A stretch of 64,000 nucleotides of DNA from an uncultured Clostridium sp. (GTDB taxonomy: Bacteria > Bacillota > Clostridia > TANB77 > CAG-508): contig USCB01000004.1 in assembly GCA_900553125.1 (NCBI GenBank), forward strand, positions 1-64,000. The letters are read 5' to 3'. Each line of letters opens with the position of its first letter. Positions within the stretch are counted from its first letter, which is position 1. The position numbers and the translations under genes are program-made. The notes under the pieces are model-generated. The model saw nothing but the letters and a program-made list of their open reading frames with translations. It was not told the origin of the DNA and did no database searches. Shown here piece after piece: positions 8,008 through 16,765 of this stretch.

Positions 8008-10365
8008 TTACTTTTCAAACACTAATTTATCTCCATCTCTAGTAACCTTAATATGATCTCCATCAACAATCTCGCCTCTTAAAATTCTCTCAGAAATTTC
8101 ATCTTCAACATATCTCTGAATAGCTCTACGAAGAGGTCTAGCACCAAATTTTAAGTTAGTTCCTTTTTCAAGTAAGAAATCTTTAGCGTCTTTTGATACT
8201 TCCATAGTAATATTTTTATCATATAAAGCTGTAGCTGTATCTTTTAGCATCAAATCAACAATTTCAATTAACTGTTCATTTGTCAAACTATTAAATGCAA
8301 CAATTTCATCAACTCTATTTAAGAACTCTGGTCTGAAAACATCTTTTAATCTTTCTTCAATTTTATATTTCTCAACTTCTGACTTACCAAATCCTATTGA
8401 GTTATTATTCAAATTAGAACCTGCATTTGATGTCATTATTATTATTGTGTTTTCAAAACTTACCATATTTCCTTGAGAATCTGTAAGTCTACCGTCATCA
8501 AGAACTTGAAGCAAAATGTTAAATACATCGGGATGAGCTTTTTCTATTTCATCTAAAAGAATTATTGAATATGGATGACGTTTTACTTTGTCTGTTAATT
8601 GACCGGCATCATCATAACCAACATATCCTGGAGGTGCACCAATTAATTTTGCAGTTGAGTTACTTTCCATATATTCTGACATGTCTATTCTGATGATTGA
8701 ATCTTCTGAACCAAACATTTCATAACTTAGGGCTTTGGCTAATGCTGTTTTACCTACACCTGTTGGACCTACAAATATAAATGAAGGTGGACGTTTAGTA
8801 GATTTTAGTCCTGCTCTGTTTCTACGAATTGCACGTGCTACGGCACTTACTGCCTCTTCTTGACCAATTATTTTTTTGTGAAGGTTGGTTTCTAAGTTTA
8901 GAAGTTTTTGTGTTTCTTCTTCTGTTATTTTGCTTACAGGAATTTTGGTCCAGCTTTCTATAACATTTGCTATGTCTTGGACTGTAAGGTTTTGAACTTT
9001 CATTGATGAATTTATTTTGTCAATTTCTTCCATTAAACGACATTCTTCTGTTTTTAGATTTGCTGCTTTTTGATAATCTTCTGTTGAGTCAGTTGTAACA
9101 GCCTCATCTTTTTGCTCTTGAACTTCTTTTAATTTTTGACGTAGTAATTCAAGTTTGTATAAATCTTTATTTTCTAGGTTGATTCTTGAACAAGCCTCAT
9201 CTAAAATATCAATTGCTTTATCTGGCAAAAATCTGTCATGAATATATTTTTCAGACATTATAACGGTTTGTTTAATTACATCTGTTGAAATTTTTACTTT
9301 GTGATAATCTTCATAATATTTTTTTATTCCATCTAATATTCCAATAGAATCACTAACTGTTGGTTCTTCTATTAAAACCTGTTGAAATCTACGCTCTAAA
9401 GCTGTATCTTTTTCAATATATTTACGATATTCTTTTATTGTTGTTGTACCAATAAGTTGAATTTGACCATTTGCTAAAGCTGGTTTTAAAATATTCGCTG
9501 CGTTCATTGATGAATCTCCATCTCCACCAGCACCAGCACCTATGATTGAATGGATTTCGTCTATTACTAGAATGATATTTCCATATTGAATACAATCTCC
9601 AATAATTCCTTTCATTCTTGCCTCAAATTGACCTCTGAATTGAGTTCCTGCAACAACTGATGTCATGTCTAATAAATAAACTTCTTTATTTAATAATTTG
9701 GCAGGGACGTTTTTAGATGCTATCTTTAATGCTAAAGCATTTGCAATTGCTGTTTTACCAACACCTGGTTCACCAATTAGGCAAGGATTGTTTTTTGAAC
9801 GTCTATTTAAAATTTGAACTACTCTTTGAAGTTCTTTATCACGTCCGATTACCATATCAAGTTCATTATTTTGTGCCTTGAAAGTAAGGTTTGTTCCATA
9901 TGTATCTAAGAATTTCTTTTTCTTATTTTTCTTTTTTTCAGGCTTAACTTTTTTCTTGATATTACCATTAGAAACCGGCTGTCCTTGTTGAGGTTCTGGT
10001 CCCCCAAAGATATTTCCGAAGATTGAACCTAATGGTATTGCTCCCGCAAAAACTTTTGGAGTTTCATTTTCATCGTCTTGATAATCGTCATCTGATTCAT
10101 TTATTGGTATTGCTCCTAATTCGATTCCATCAATTGACCCTAAATTTTCAGAAAGATTTTTAAATAATCCTTCTAGCTGTTTATTCATTTGTTCTGATTG
10201 ATTATTTATAATTGTTTGATTTTGTGCTTTTAATATTTCATCTGTATTTATTCCTAATTTTTTAGCACAATTTATACATAAACCTTCCATTTCTCTTTTT
10301 CCATCTGGAGTGATTTTACTTGAGAAAATAGAGGCTTGATTTTTTTTACACATTGAACATATCAT
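8008..10365 (-). CDS. clpE: ATP-dependent Clp protease ATPase, ClpE type
   Basis: 785 residues. The N-terminus has a four-cysteine zinc finger (CSMC ... CINC), which marks ClpE rather than ClpC. A lysine-rich linker follows, then two AAA+ modules with Walker A motifs GEPGVGKT (about 198) and GPTGVGKT (about 535), and a UVR-like coiled coil between them. It unfolds substrates for ClpP. No CtsR operator is evident in the 184-base upstream gap. ATG 10365 has a GAGGA site. Confidence 0.92.
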   Translation of the reverse strand: MICSMCKKNQASIFSSKITPDGKREMEGLCINCAKKLGINTDEILKAQNQTIINNQSEQMNKQLEGLFKNLSENLGSIDGIELGAIPINESDDDYQDDENETPKVFAGAIPLGSIFGNIFGGPEPQQGQPVSNGNIKKKVKPEKKKNKKKKFLDTYGTNLTFKAQNNELDMVIGRDKELQRVVQILNRRSKNNPCLIGEPGVGKTAIANALALKIASKNVPAKLLNKEVYLLDMTSVVAGTQFRGQFEARMKGIIGDCIQYGNIILVIDEIHSIIGAGAGGDGDSSMNAANILKPALANGQIQLIGTTTIKEYRKYIEKDTALERRFQQVLIEEPTVSDSIGILDGIKKYYEDYHKVKISTDVIKQTVIMSEKYIHDRFLPDKAIDILDEACSRINLENKDLYKLELLRQKLKEVQEQKDEAVTTDSTEDYQKAANLKTEECRLMEEIDKINSSMKVQNLTVQDIANVIESWTKIPVSKITEEETQKLLNLETNLHKKIIGQEEAVSAVARAIRRNRAGLKSTKRPPSFIFVGPTGVGKTALAKALSYEMFGSEDSIIRIDMSEYMESNSTAKLIGAPPGYVGYDDAGQLTDKVKRHPYSIILLDEIEKAHPDVFNILLQVLDDGRLTDSQGNMVSFENTIIIMTSNAGSNLNNNSIGFGKSEVEKYKIEERLKDVFRPEFLNRVDEIVAFNSLTNEQLIEIVDLMLKDTATALYDKNITMEVSKDAKDFLLEKGTNLKFGARPLRRAIQRYVEDEISERILRGEIVDGDHIKVTRDGDKLVFEK

Positions 10366-10549
10366 TTTGTCTTTTCCTCATTTCTTTTCATAGATTTTGT
10401 TTAGTGAAAAGTGCTTTATTTATAGTTTTTCACATAAAATATGATACATTAAAATTGATAGAATGTCAATGGATAATATCCAATTCTTATTGATTTTCAA
10501 AGATTTTTATGATATCATAAATGTAATTTTTTGAAAGGACTTAATTTTT

Positions 10550-11773
10550 ATGGTATTAGGTATTATTGCAGAATATAATCCATTTCACAATGGACATTTA
10601 TATCATATTTTAAAATCAAAAGAACTCACAAAAGATGATTATGTAGTAGCAGTTATTGGAGGAAATTTTACCCAACGTGGTGAAAGCTCTATTGTAGATA
10701 AATGGACAAAAGCTGAAATGGCAATAGCAGGAGGAGTTGATTTGGTGATTGAACTTCCTACTTTATATTCTGTATCAAGTGCAGAAAATTTTGCTGAGGG
10801 TGCTGTAAAAATTTTAAACTCATTAAAAGTTGTTGACCATCTATCTTTTGGTGCTGAATATCAAGAACTTAATAAATTAAATATAATTGCAAATGTTTTA
10901 TATGAAGAGCCTAAAGAATTTAAAGCATTTTTAGCTGATGAATTATCTAAAGGAGTTTCCTTTCCTAAGGCAAGAGAAAATGCTATTTTGAGCTACTTGA
11001 AAGACTTTTCTTATAAGAATATTTTATCTGAACCAAATAACATTTTGGGAATTGAATATTTAAAAGCATTGAAAAAATATCGTTCTAGGATAAAACCTGT
11101 GTTAGTTCCAAGAAAATCCTCAGGTCATTTAACCTTAGATTATACAGGTTCAATTAGCAGTAGCACTTCTATTCGAAATATGCTAAAAACAGGTAATACT
11201 GCTAATCTTAAAGATGCACTTACTCCTAGTTCTTATACTATTTTAAAAGAAGAAATTAGTAAAGGTCATTTTGTTATTGATTTTTCTAAGTTTGAAAAAA
11301 TTGCTTTGTATAATTTGCGTTTAATGAGTTTAGATGATATAAAGAAACTTCCTGATGTTTCTGAAGGGCTTGAACATTTAATCAAAAAAGCCGCTCTTTC
11401 CTGTAATACTGTAAGCGATTTTGTTAATATTGTTTGTTCTAAAAGATATACTAAGACTAGAATTAAAAGAATTCTTTTGTATTCTCTTTTGGGTATTACT
11501 AAAAAGGACATTGATATTTCTAAAAAAATTGTTCCTTATGTTAGGGTCTTGGGTTTTAATGATAAAGGTAAAAATTTGGTGAGCCAAATAAAACGTAAGA
11601 ATCCTGGTATTAAGATTGTTACTTCTGTTAAAAAATTTATAGATAGTAATAGCAATAAAAATTTACAAGTTTTGATGAATAAAGATATTTTGGCTACTAA
11701 TGTTTATACTTTGGGATTTGAAAGTGATTCTTGGGGAAATTGGGACTTTAGTAGGAAGATTATAGTGAAATAA
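10550..11773 (+). CDS. tmcAL: tRNA(Met) cytidine acetate ligase
   Basis: 407 residues. The N-terminal nucleotidyltransferase-like motif is YNPFHNGHLYH, followed by GGNFTQRGE. The family member YlbM/TmcAL uses acetate and ATP to make N4-acetylcytidine at the wobble base of elongator tRNA-Met. An AAAGGA site precedes the ATG. It is a single-gene unit, divergent from clpE, closed by a terminator. A gene for an elongator-type tRNA-Met is also present at 46.2 kb. Confidence 0.93.
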   Translation: MVLGIIAEYNPFHNGHLYHILKSKELTKDDYVVAVIGGNFTQRGESSIVDKWTKAEMAIAGGVDLVIELPTLYSVSSAENFAEGAVKILNSLKVVDHLSFGAEYQELNKLNIIANVLYEEPKEFKAFLADELSKGVSFPKARENAILSYLKDFSYKNILSEPNNILGIEYLKALKKYRSRIKPVLVPRKSSGHLTLDYTGSISSSTSIRNMLKTGNTANLKDALTPSSYTILKEEISKGHFVIDFSKFEKIALYNLRLMSLDDIKKLPDVSEGLEHLIKKAALSCNTVSDFVNIVCSKRYTKTRIKRILLYSLLGITKKDIDISKKIVPYVRVLGFNDKGKNLVSQIKRKNPGIKIVTSVKKFIDSNSNKNLQVLMNKDILATNVYTLGFESDSWGNWDFSRKIIVK

Positions 11774-11803
11774 AAATCGGTACCACAATTAATACCGATT
11801 TTT
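11772..11803 (+). terminator. Rho-independent terminator of tmcAL
   Basis: AAAAATCGGTA pairs with TACCGATTTTT around a ten-base loop directly after the stop codon, ending in a T-run. Confidence 0.85.
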
Positions 11804-11806
11804 ATT

Positions 11807-12025
11807 TTAATTAAGCTCATTGACCTTATAAACACTATATCCTTCAAGAGCGTAACTTGCATCAATTCCTTTCATATAAACTTCTCTATCATTAATCTTA
11901 TCTGTTAAAGCATTCTTTAACAATTCTTTTATCTCTAAATCTTTAACCGGACTTCGTTCCATTGCTAGCAAATAATCCTGTTTAAATTCATATTGATTTT
12001 CAATATTTAATTTATTTTTTAACAT
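11807..12025 (-). pseudogene. C-terminal remnant of a Fic-family protein
   Basis: 72 residues from ATG 12025 (GGAG site). The stretches [35 protein letters not shown] and SYALEGY match the C-terminal tail of Fic AMP-transferases, but the catalytic HPFxxGNGR core is missing. It may be translated as a small peptide, but it is most simply a truncation relic. No Fic core is visible in the neighbouring sequence. Confidence 0.6.
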
Positions 12026-12151
12026 CAATTTTTCTCCTACACTTTCTATTATAATAGTACATTGATAAAAAATCATTTAATTCCTCTTCTTGTTTCTTTT
12101 TATTTAGTTGCTTGAAATGTTTAAGCATATGATGGTTTCATCTTCCTAATT

Positions 12152-13078
12152 TTATTTTAATATTAAAAATAATAGGATGCTTATAAATAGTTGTATTAAT
12201 AATATTATTTTACAAATTTTATACATCTTCTCAATTCTTTTTCTTCTAATTCCTGCATCAAAATATTTTCCTATTTGAACTTCGGATCTTCCTATATAAT
12301 CCTCTACATCATCACGATATCTTGAGCGTCCTGAACTTGCATCATATCCGGCATATTTTTTTTCGGGTATTAGTGGTCCATATATTATTTGCATAATTGG
12401 ATTTCCTATAATATTTCCAAGTGCAATAGCCATCATCCATTGACCTATAATAATAACCATCTTGTTATTCAGATATTCGGAAATATTATTTGGTATTTTA
12501 GTTATATTAATCTTTAATATTATAAATAATATATATGACAATATTAAACCAATTGAAATACATACGCTCTGAATTCTTAGATTTCTATGTCTAATCGTTC
12601 CGTTCCATCTTTCATCTGAATTTTCTAATATTTCTCTTAAGCGTTGGCACAAGTTATGTGCTTCATTCTCTTGATTTCTTGTTCCTACATCAATTGATAC
12701 TCTATTTTCGTAGAAATCAACATCAATATTGATACTATTATATTCTGTTTGTCCATCTGTTCCATCTATACTCTTTTCAAATCTAATCCCAAGATGAATA
12801 TTTATATTTTTTATTTTATAGGCTTGATTTAAATATGAAACAAACCAATTATAATTGTTTTCAGTCATCGTTTTTCCATTTTTATCATATATAGTATACT
12901 TAATACTGCTATCTCCATTGCCATACTCATATTTTTTTTCTTTATATGAAAGTTTATCATTTTTTTGATTATCTTTTTCAAATTTTTTATCATATTCTTC
13001 TTTATAGTCTTCTAAAAAATCTGCTATTTTCTGTATTTTATCTAAGGTTATTTGTCTATTTTCAATTTTATTATTCAT
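12152..13078 (-). CDS. Hypothetical protein with three membrane helices
   Basis: 308 residues from ATG 13078 (MNNKIENRQITLDKIQKIA), set by GGAGGA five bases upstream. A soluble charged domain (1-160) is followed by three hydrophobic helices (about 170-190, 200-225 and 285-305), with a soluble loop between the second and third. I do not recognise it. It sits between the Fic remnant and RNase J, apparently a single-gene unit and possibly accessory DNA. Confidence 0.6.
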   Translation of the reverse strand: MNNKIENRQITLDKIQKIADFLEDYKEEYDKKFEKDNQKNDKLSYKEKKYEYGNGDSSIKYTIYDKNGKTMTENNYNWFVSYLNQAYKIKNINIHLGIRFEKSIDGTDGQTEYNSINIDVDFYENRVSIDVGTRNQENEAHNLCQRLREILENSDERWNGTIRHRNLRIQSVCISIGLILSYILFIILKINITKIPNNISEYLNNKMVIIIGQWMMAIALGNIIGNPIMQIIYGPLIPEKKYAGYDASSGRSRYRDDVEDYIGRSEVQIGKYFDAGIRRKRIEKMYKICKIILLIQLFISILLFLILK

Positions 13079-13249
13079 AAGTTCCTCCAAATTAATAATT
13101 TTAAAATTATACATTTATATTTTATACTTAGCTCTATACTATGTCAAGTTTTTTTAATCAGTAATCATGGTAATTTCATTAAATATTACAAAATAACATA
13201 ATATTGTAATATTTGAATTAATATGTTAAAATTCCATAAAGTGATAAAA

Positions 13250-13384
13250 ATGAGTATAAATGAAATTTTTAATATGTATTTTAGAACAAGAGAGAACCAA
13301 TCAAATGTAAAACCTCATCTTGAGCCTGGCTCTATGGTTTCAAATTTTATTACGAATTGCAGAAACTTATTAAGTGAGGAATAA
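13250..13384 (+). CDS. Possible 44-residue peptide
   Basis: An open frame starting MSINEIFNMYFRTRENQ, with no strong ribosome site, in the gap between the membrane protein and RNase J. It runs into the terminator at 13387. It may be a fragment of a lost gene or chance coding. No family is recognised. Confidence 0.25.
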   Translation: MSINEIFNMYFRTRENQSNVKPHLEPGSMVSNFITNCRNLLSEE

Positions 13385-13386
13385 AA

Positions 13387-13422
13387 AAGTAATACCAAGT
13401 TTTGAATAACCTGGTATTACTT
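13387..13422. terminator. Terminator after RNase J
   Basis: AAGTAATACCA pairs with TGGTATTACTT around a 14-base loop, seven bases beyond the RNase J stop. A/T runs flank it on both sides, so it may work in both directions. Confidence 0.8.
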
Positions 13423-13428
13423 CTTTTA

Positions 13429-15369
13429 TTATATTTCCATAACAATTGGTATTATCATTGGATTTCTCTTAGTCTTAGAGAATATATACTCTCTTAGGTT
13501 CTCTCTAATACAATTTTTAATAGTTGTCCAATCACGAATACCTTGTTCTTCACATTTATGAACTTCATGTCTTACAACAGACTTGATTTCATCCATAACA
13601 TTTTCAGATTCTCTTACATAAACAAATCCCCTTGAAATAACATCAGGTCCGGCGATTACTTCACCTGAACCACCATTCATGGTTAAAACCACAATTATTA
13701 GTCCATCTTGTGATAAGTGTTGTCTATCTCTTAAAACTACATTTCCAACATCACCAATTCCTAAACCATCAACTAGTATTATTCCAGATTGAACCATTCC
13801 TGTAAATTCTGCTGAGTTTTTGTCCATTTCTAGTATTTTACCATTTTCAAGTTTGAATATATTTTCTTTTGGAACCCCCATTAATTTTGCTGTTTCACTA
13901 TGTGCTATTAAGTGTCTATATTCACCATGAACTGGTATGAAGTATTTTGGTTTTGTTAAAGCTAATATTAATTTTTGTTCTTCTTGGCAAGCATGTCCTG
14001 AAACGTGTACATCTTCTAGTGCTGAGTATACAACTTCTGCTCCAATTTGCATTAATGAATCTATTACTTTTGATACATTTTTTTCATTTCCTGGTATTGG
14101 GTTTGCAGATATTATTACTAAGTCATTTGGTGTTATTTTTACTTTTCTATGTGTTCCAGATGCCATTCTTGTTAATGCTGACATTGTTTCTCCCTGACTT
14201 CCTGTTGTTATTATTAACAATTGGTCATCTGTGTAGTTGTTTATCATGTCTATATCTATAAATAGGTTATCTGGGCAATCAATATATCCCAATTCTCTTG
14301 CAGTTGTTATCATATTTATCATACTTCTTCCACATACTGCAATTTTTCTTTTATATTTTACTGCACAATTCACAATTTGTTGCACTCTGTGGACATTTGA
14401 TGCAAATGTTGCTACAACTATTCTTTTTGTACAATTTGTAAATAGTTTTTCAAATACTTCTCCAACTGTACTTTCAGACATTGTAAATCCTTTTCTTTCT
14501 GCATTTGTTGAATCTGACATTAGTGCTAAAACTCCTTTATTTCCAAGTTCTGCTAAACGTCCAAAATCCATTAATTTTCCATCCATTGGCGTATAATCAA
14601 CTTTAAAGTCCCCTGTGTGTAATACTGTCCCTACTGGTGTATGAATTGCTAGCATTACAGAATCTGGAATACTGTGTGAACTTTGTATAAATTCTACTTT
14701 AAAGTGTCTTCCTAATTTTATTGTTTCTCCTGGATTTACTTCATTAAGTTTGGTTGATTCAACTAGTCTATGTTCTTCTAGTTTATTTTTTATTAATCCC
14801 AGTGTAAGTTTTGTTCCATATATTGGTGTGTTTATTTGTTTTAAGAAGTATGGTACACTTCCTATATGGTCTTCGTGACCATGTGTTATTACCATTCCTT
14901 TTAGTTTTTCTTGATTTCTTATTATATATGTTATATCTGGTATTACTAAGTCTACCCCTAACATATCATCTTCTGGGAATGATAAACCACAGTCTACTAC
15001 TATCATTTCATTGTCATATTGGAATACTGTTATGTTTTTTCCTACTTCATGTAATCCTCCTAGTGGTATTATTTTTAGTCTTGGCTTTTTGAATCCTACT
15101 TTTTCAGTTACTTTTCTTAGTGCTTTTTCTTTTGGCATTTCTTTTAGTGATGCTTCTTTTCTTACAACTAATGCTTTTGTTTCTTCTTTTTCTTTGTTTA
15201 CTCTTCTTGTTGTTTTTCTTACTGTTTTTTTGATGTCTTTTGTTTCTTTTTTTGCCTCTTTTTTTATTTCTTCTTTTGTTTCTCTTTTTTTATAATTTCT
15301 TTTTGCCGGTTTTCTTCTGGCACTTTTTACCTTGATTTCTTCAAGATTTTCTTCTTTTTTTTCTATCAT
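13429..15369 (-). CDS. rnj: Ribonuclease J
   Basis: 646 residues. A metallo-beta-lactamase/beta-CASP nuclease: HGHEDHIGS carries the metal ligands, and GHA-x-QEE and HGEYRH lie in the C-terminal half. It performs endo- and 5'-3' exonucleolytic mRNA decay and rRNA maturation. An unusually basic Lys/Arg-rich N-terminal extension of about 95 residues precedes the catalytic core, probably for RNA or ribosome binding. The AGGAAG site fits ATG 15369. Confidence 0.94.
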   Translation of the reverse strand: MIEKKEENLEEIKVKSARRKPAKRNYKKRETKEEIKKEAKKETKDIKKTVRKTTRRVNKEKEETKALVVRKEASLKEMPKEKALRKVTEKVGFKKPRLKIIPLGGLHEVGKNITVFQYDNEMIVVDCGLSFPEDDMLGVDLVIPDITYIIRNQEKLKGMVITHGHEDHIGSVPYFLKQINTPIYGTKLTLGLIKNKLEEHRLVESTKLNEVNPGETIKLGRHFKVEFIQSSHSIPDSVMLAIHTPVGTVLHTGDFKVDYTPMDGKLMDFGRLAELGNKGVLALMSDSTNAERKGFTMSESTVGEVFEKLFTNCTKRIVVATFASNVHRVQQIVNCAVKYKRKIAVCGRSMINMITTARELGYIDCPDNLFIDIDMINNYTDDQLLIITTGSQGETMSALTRMASGTHRKVKITPNDLVIISANPIPGNEKNVSKVIDSLMQIGAEVVYSALEDVHVSGHACQEEQKLILALTKPKYFIPVHGEYRHLIAHSETAKLMGVPKENIFKLENGKILEMDKNSAEFTGMVQSGIILVDGLGIGDVGNVVLRDRQHLSQDGLIIVVLTMNGGSGEVIAGPDVISRGFVYVRESENVMDEIKSVVRHEVHKCEEQGIRDWTTIKNCIRENLREYIFSKTKRNPMIIPIVMEI

Positions 15370-15600
15370 GTTATCTTCCTTTCTTTATTTTTATTTAAAA
15401 TCTTAAACATAGAAATATAGGACCTTGAAAATTTTATTTTTTAAAGGTCTATTTATATTCAATTATCTCTTTTCGTTTTTTGGTTTAAAATCTCATTTTT
15501 TATGTTTTGTATTATAACATTTTTCTTTGACAAAGTCAAATGTGTTATGTCTACTTCGATATCATTTACTTTTATAATTTACACTTTTTCAAAAATTATT

Positions 15601-15629
15601 AGACCGATGAAAATAAATTTCACCGGTCT
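15601..15629 (-). terminator. Terminator after the SSB-like gene
   Basis: On the minus strand AGACCGGTGAAA pairs with TTTCATCGGTCT, followed by an AT-rich stretch. It lies just past the stop at 15635. Confidence 0.65.
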
Positions 15630-15634
15630 TTAAT

Positions 15635-16303
15635 TTAATCTAACACTCGAACACTATTTGTGGCAATTTCAAATGCTGTTCTGTTTATCAGGTCAAATTC
15701 AGACCTTTTTGTATATTCTCTGCTTTGAAATCTACCAAACAAGCTTATTTTTGTTTCTGCTTTCATTTGCAATGCTCTTTCTAGTGATTTTCCATATGCC
15801 ACACACGGAACATAATCTCTAGCATATGAATTTCTTCTTTCTACTTTAAGAGTAAGTTCTGCTTTTTTTCCATGCTTAGAAAATGCATCTTTTACTAGCT
15901 CTCCTTTTAAGAAAACTATATTTACATTTTCTATTTTCTCTTTAAAGAAATAACACTCAGATGCCATTACACTGACATCTTTATATCGTCGTCTATCTTC
16001 CTTTACACCACGATATATTTTTATTGCACCTGCAACCGCTACCCACATGTTTTTCACATATATGGATGTTAACAACATTTCTGGAACAAGTACAGGAATT
16101 ACATCTATTTTTCCATTTACTTCTGTCCTTATCTTTGTCCGAAATACTTTTATTCTGGTTCCTGGTTGTCTATGACTAAATTTAAAATCATTCTCAATTC
16201 TGCCAGCTATGACAACCTTATTGTTTGTAGCAAATAATCCCGGATTTTTTGAAATCATTTCCCACTTTGTTATTGGGTTTCTTCTTTGAATTTCTTTTGC
16301 CAT
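15635..16303 (-). CDS. Single-strand DNA-binding-like protein with two OB-type halves
   Basis: 222 residues from ATG 16303 (MAKEIQRRNPITKWEMIS); AGGAGG is seven bases upstream, while the ATG two codons earlier is too close to it. Each half contains a beta-rich OB-like pattern (VVIAGRIENDFKFSH; IVFLKGELVKDAFSKHG) as in SSB proteins that arose by domain duplication. The C-terminus lacks the acidic SSB tail. A DNA-binding role is inferred from fold pattern only. It contains one of only two in-frame CGG arginine codons I found (16139-16141). Confidence 0.55.
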   Translation of the reverse strand: MAKEIQRRNPITKWEMISKNPGLFATNNKVVIAGRIENDFKFSHRQPGTRIKVFRTKIRTEVNGKIDVIPVLVPEMLLTSIYVKNMWVAVAGAIKIYRGVKEDRRRYKDVSVMASECYFFKEKIENVNIVFLKGELVKDAFSKHGKKAELTLKVERRNSYARDYVPCVAYGKSLERALQMKAETKISLFGRFQSREYTKRSEFDLINRTAFEIATNSVRVLD

Positions 16304-16309
16304 TATCAT

Positions 16310-16726
16310 TCCTCCTAGTAATAATGTTTTATTGTTAGATTTTTATGTTGCAAACCTGAAAAAATTTTTCTGATTTTTGCATACATAAATTCTTATTTAT
16401 TATAATATCTTTTTTCACATTTGTAAAGTTATGTAACCTAAGAAACTACAATTCATATTCATTTTAATTTTATGTATTTTTTTCTTTTAAATATTTTTTT
16501 AATAAAAATGTTAAAAAATAAGGAAATGTATAAAATTTTCCATTATAACCGATATTTTTATTACATAATTTTATTCCATATTTAATATCTTTTATATTCT
16601 ATCACAAAATTCCAGTCATTTTTATGAGTTTTTTCACAAAATTCCTGACATTTTTAGTCCAAATTTCACATTTTTCTCTTTATGCTCTATATTTAATCTA
16701 TCACTATTTTTCCTACAATTCGCAAT
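16310..16726. other. AT-rich intergenic gap, no gene seen
   Basis: About 417 bases between the SSB-like start and the uvrA terminator. It is extremely A/T-rich and has no credible open frame, RNA gene or repeat that I can support. It presumably holds the promoter of the SSB-like gene. Confidence 0.5.
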
Positions 16727-16761
16727 AAAAGACTTACGAATTCATAATTCATAAGTCTTTT
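16727..16761 (-). terminator. Terminator after uvrA
   Basis: AAAAGACTTA pairs with TAAGTCTTTT, with an inner GAATT/AATTC pairing, just past the uvrA stop. Confidence 0.8.
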
Positions 16762-16765
16762 ATTA

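Noticed and set aside
7944..8018. Longer pgsA starting inside the palindrome
   Set aside because: The upstream residues (GTVLFAKRTVP) are just the translated palindrome, and the same peptide appears before rseP. The GGAGGA site marks ATG 7943.
16139..16141. A seventh CGG shift in the SSB-like gene
   Set aside because: Skipping the C there gives a stop after three codons, while the zero frame stays open to the end, so this CGG is read as an ordinary codon.
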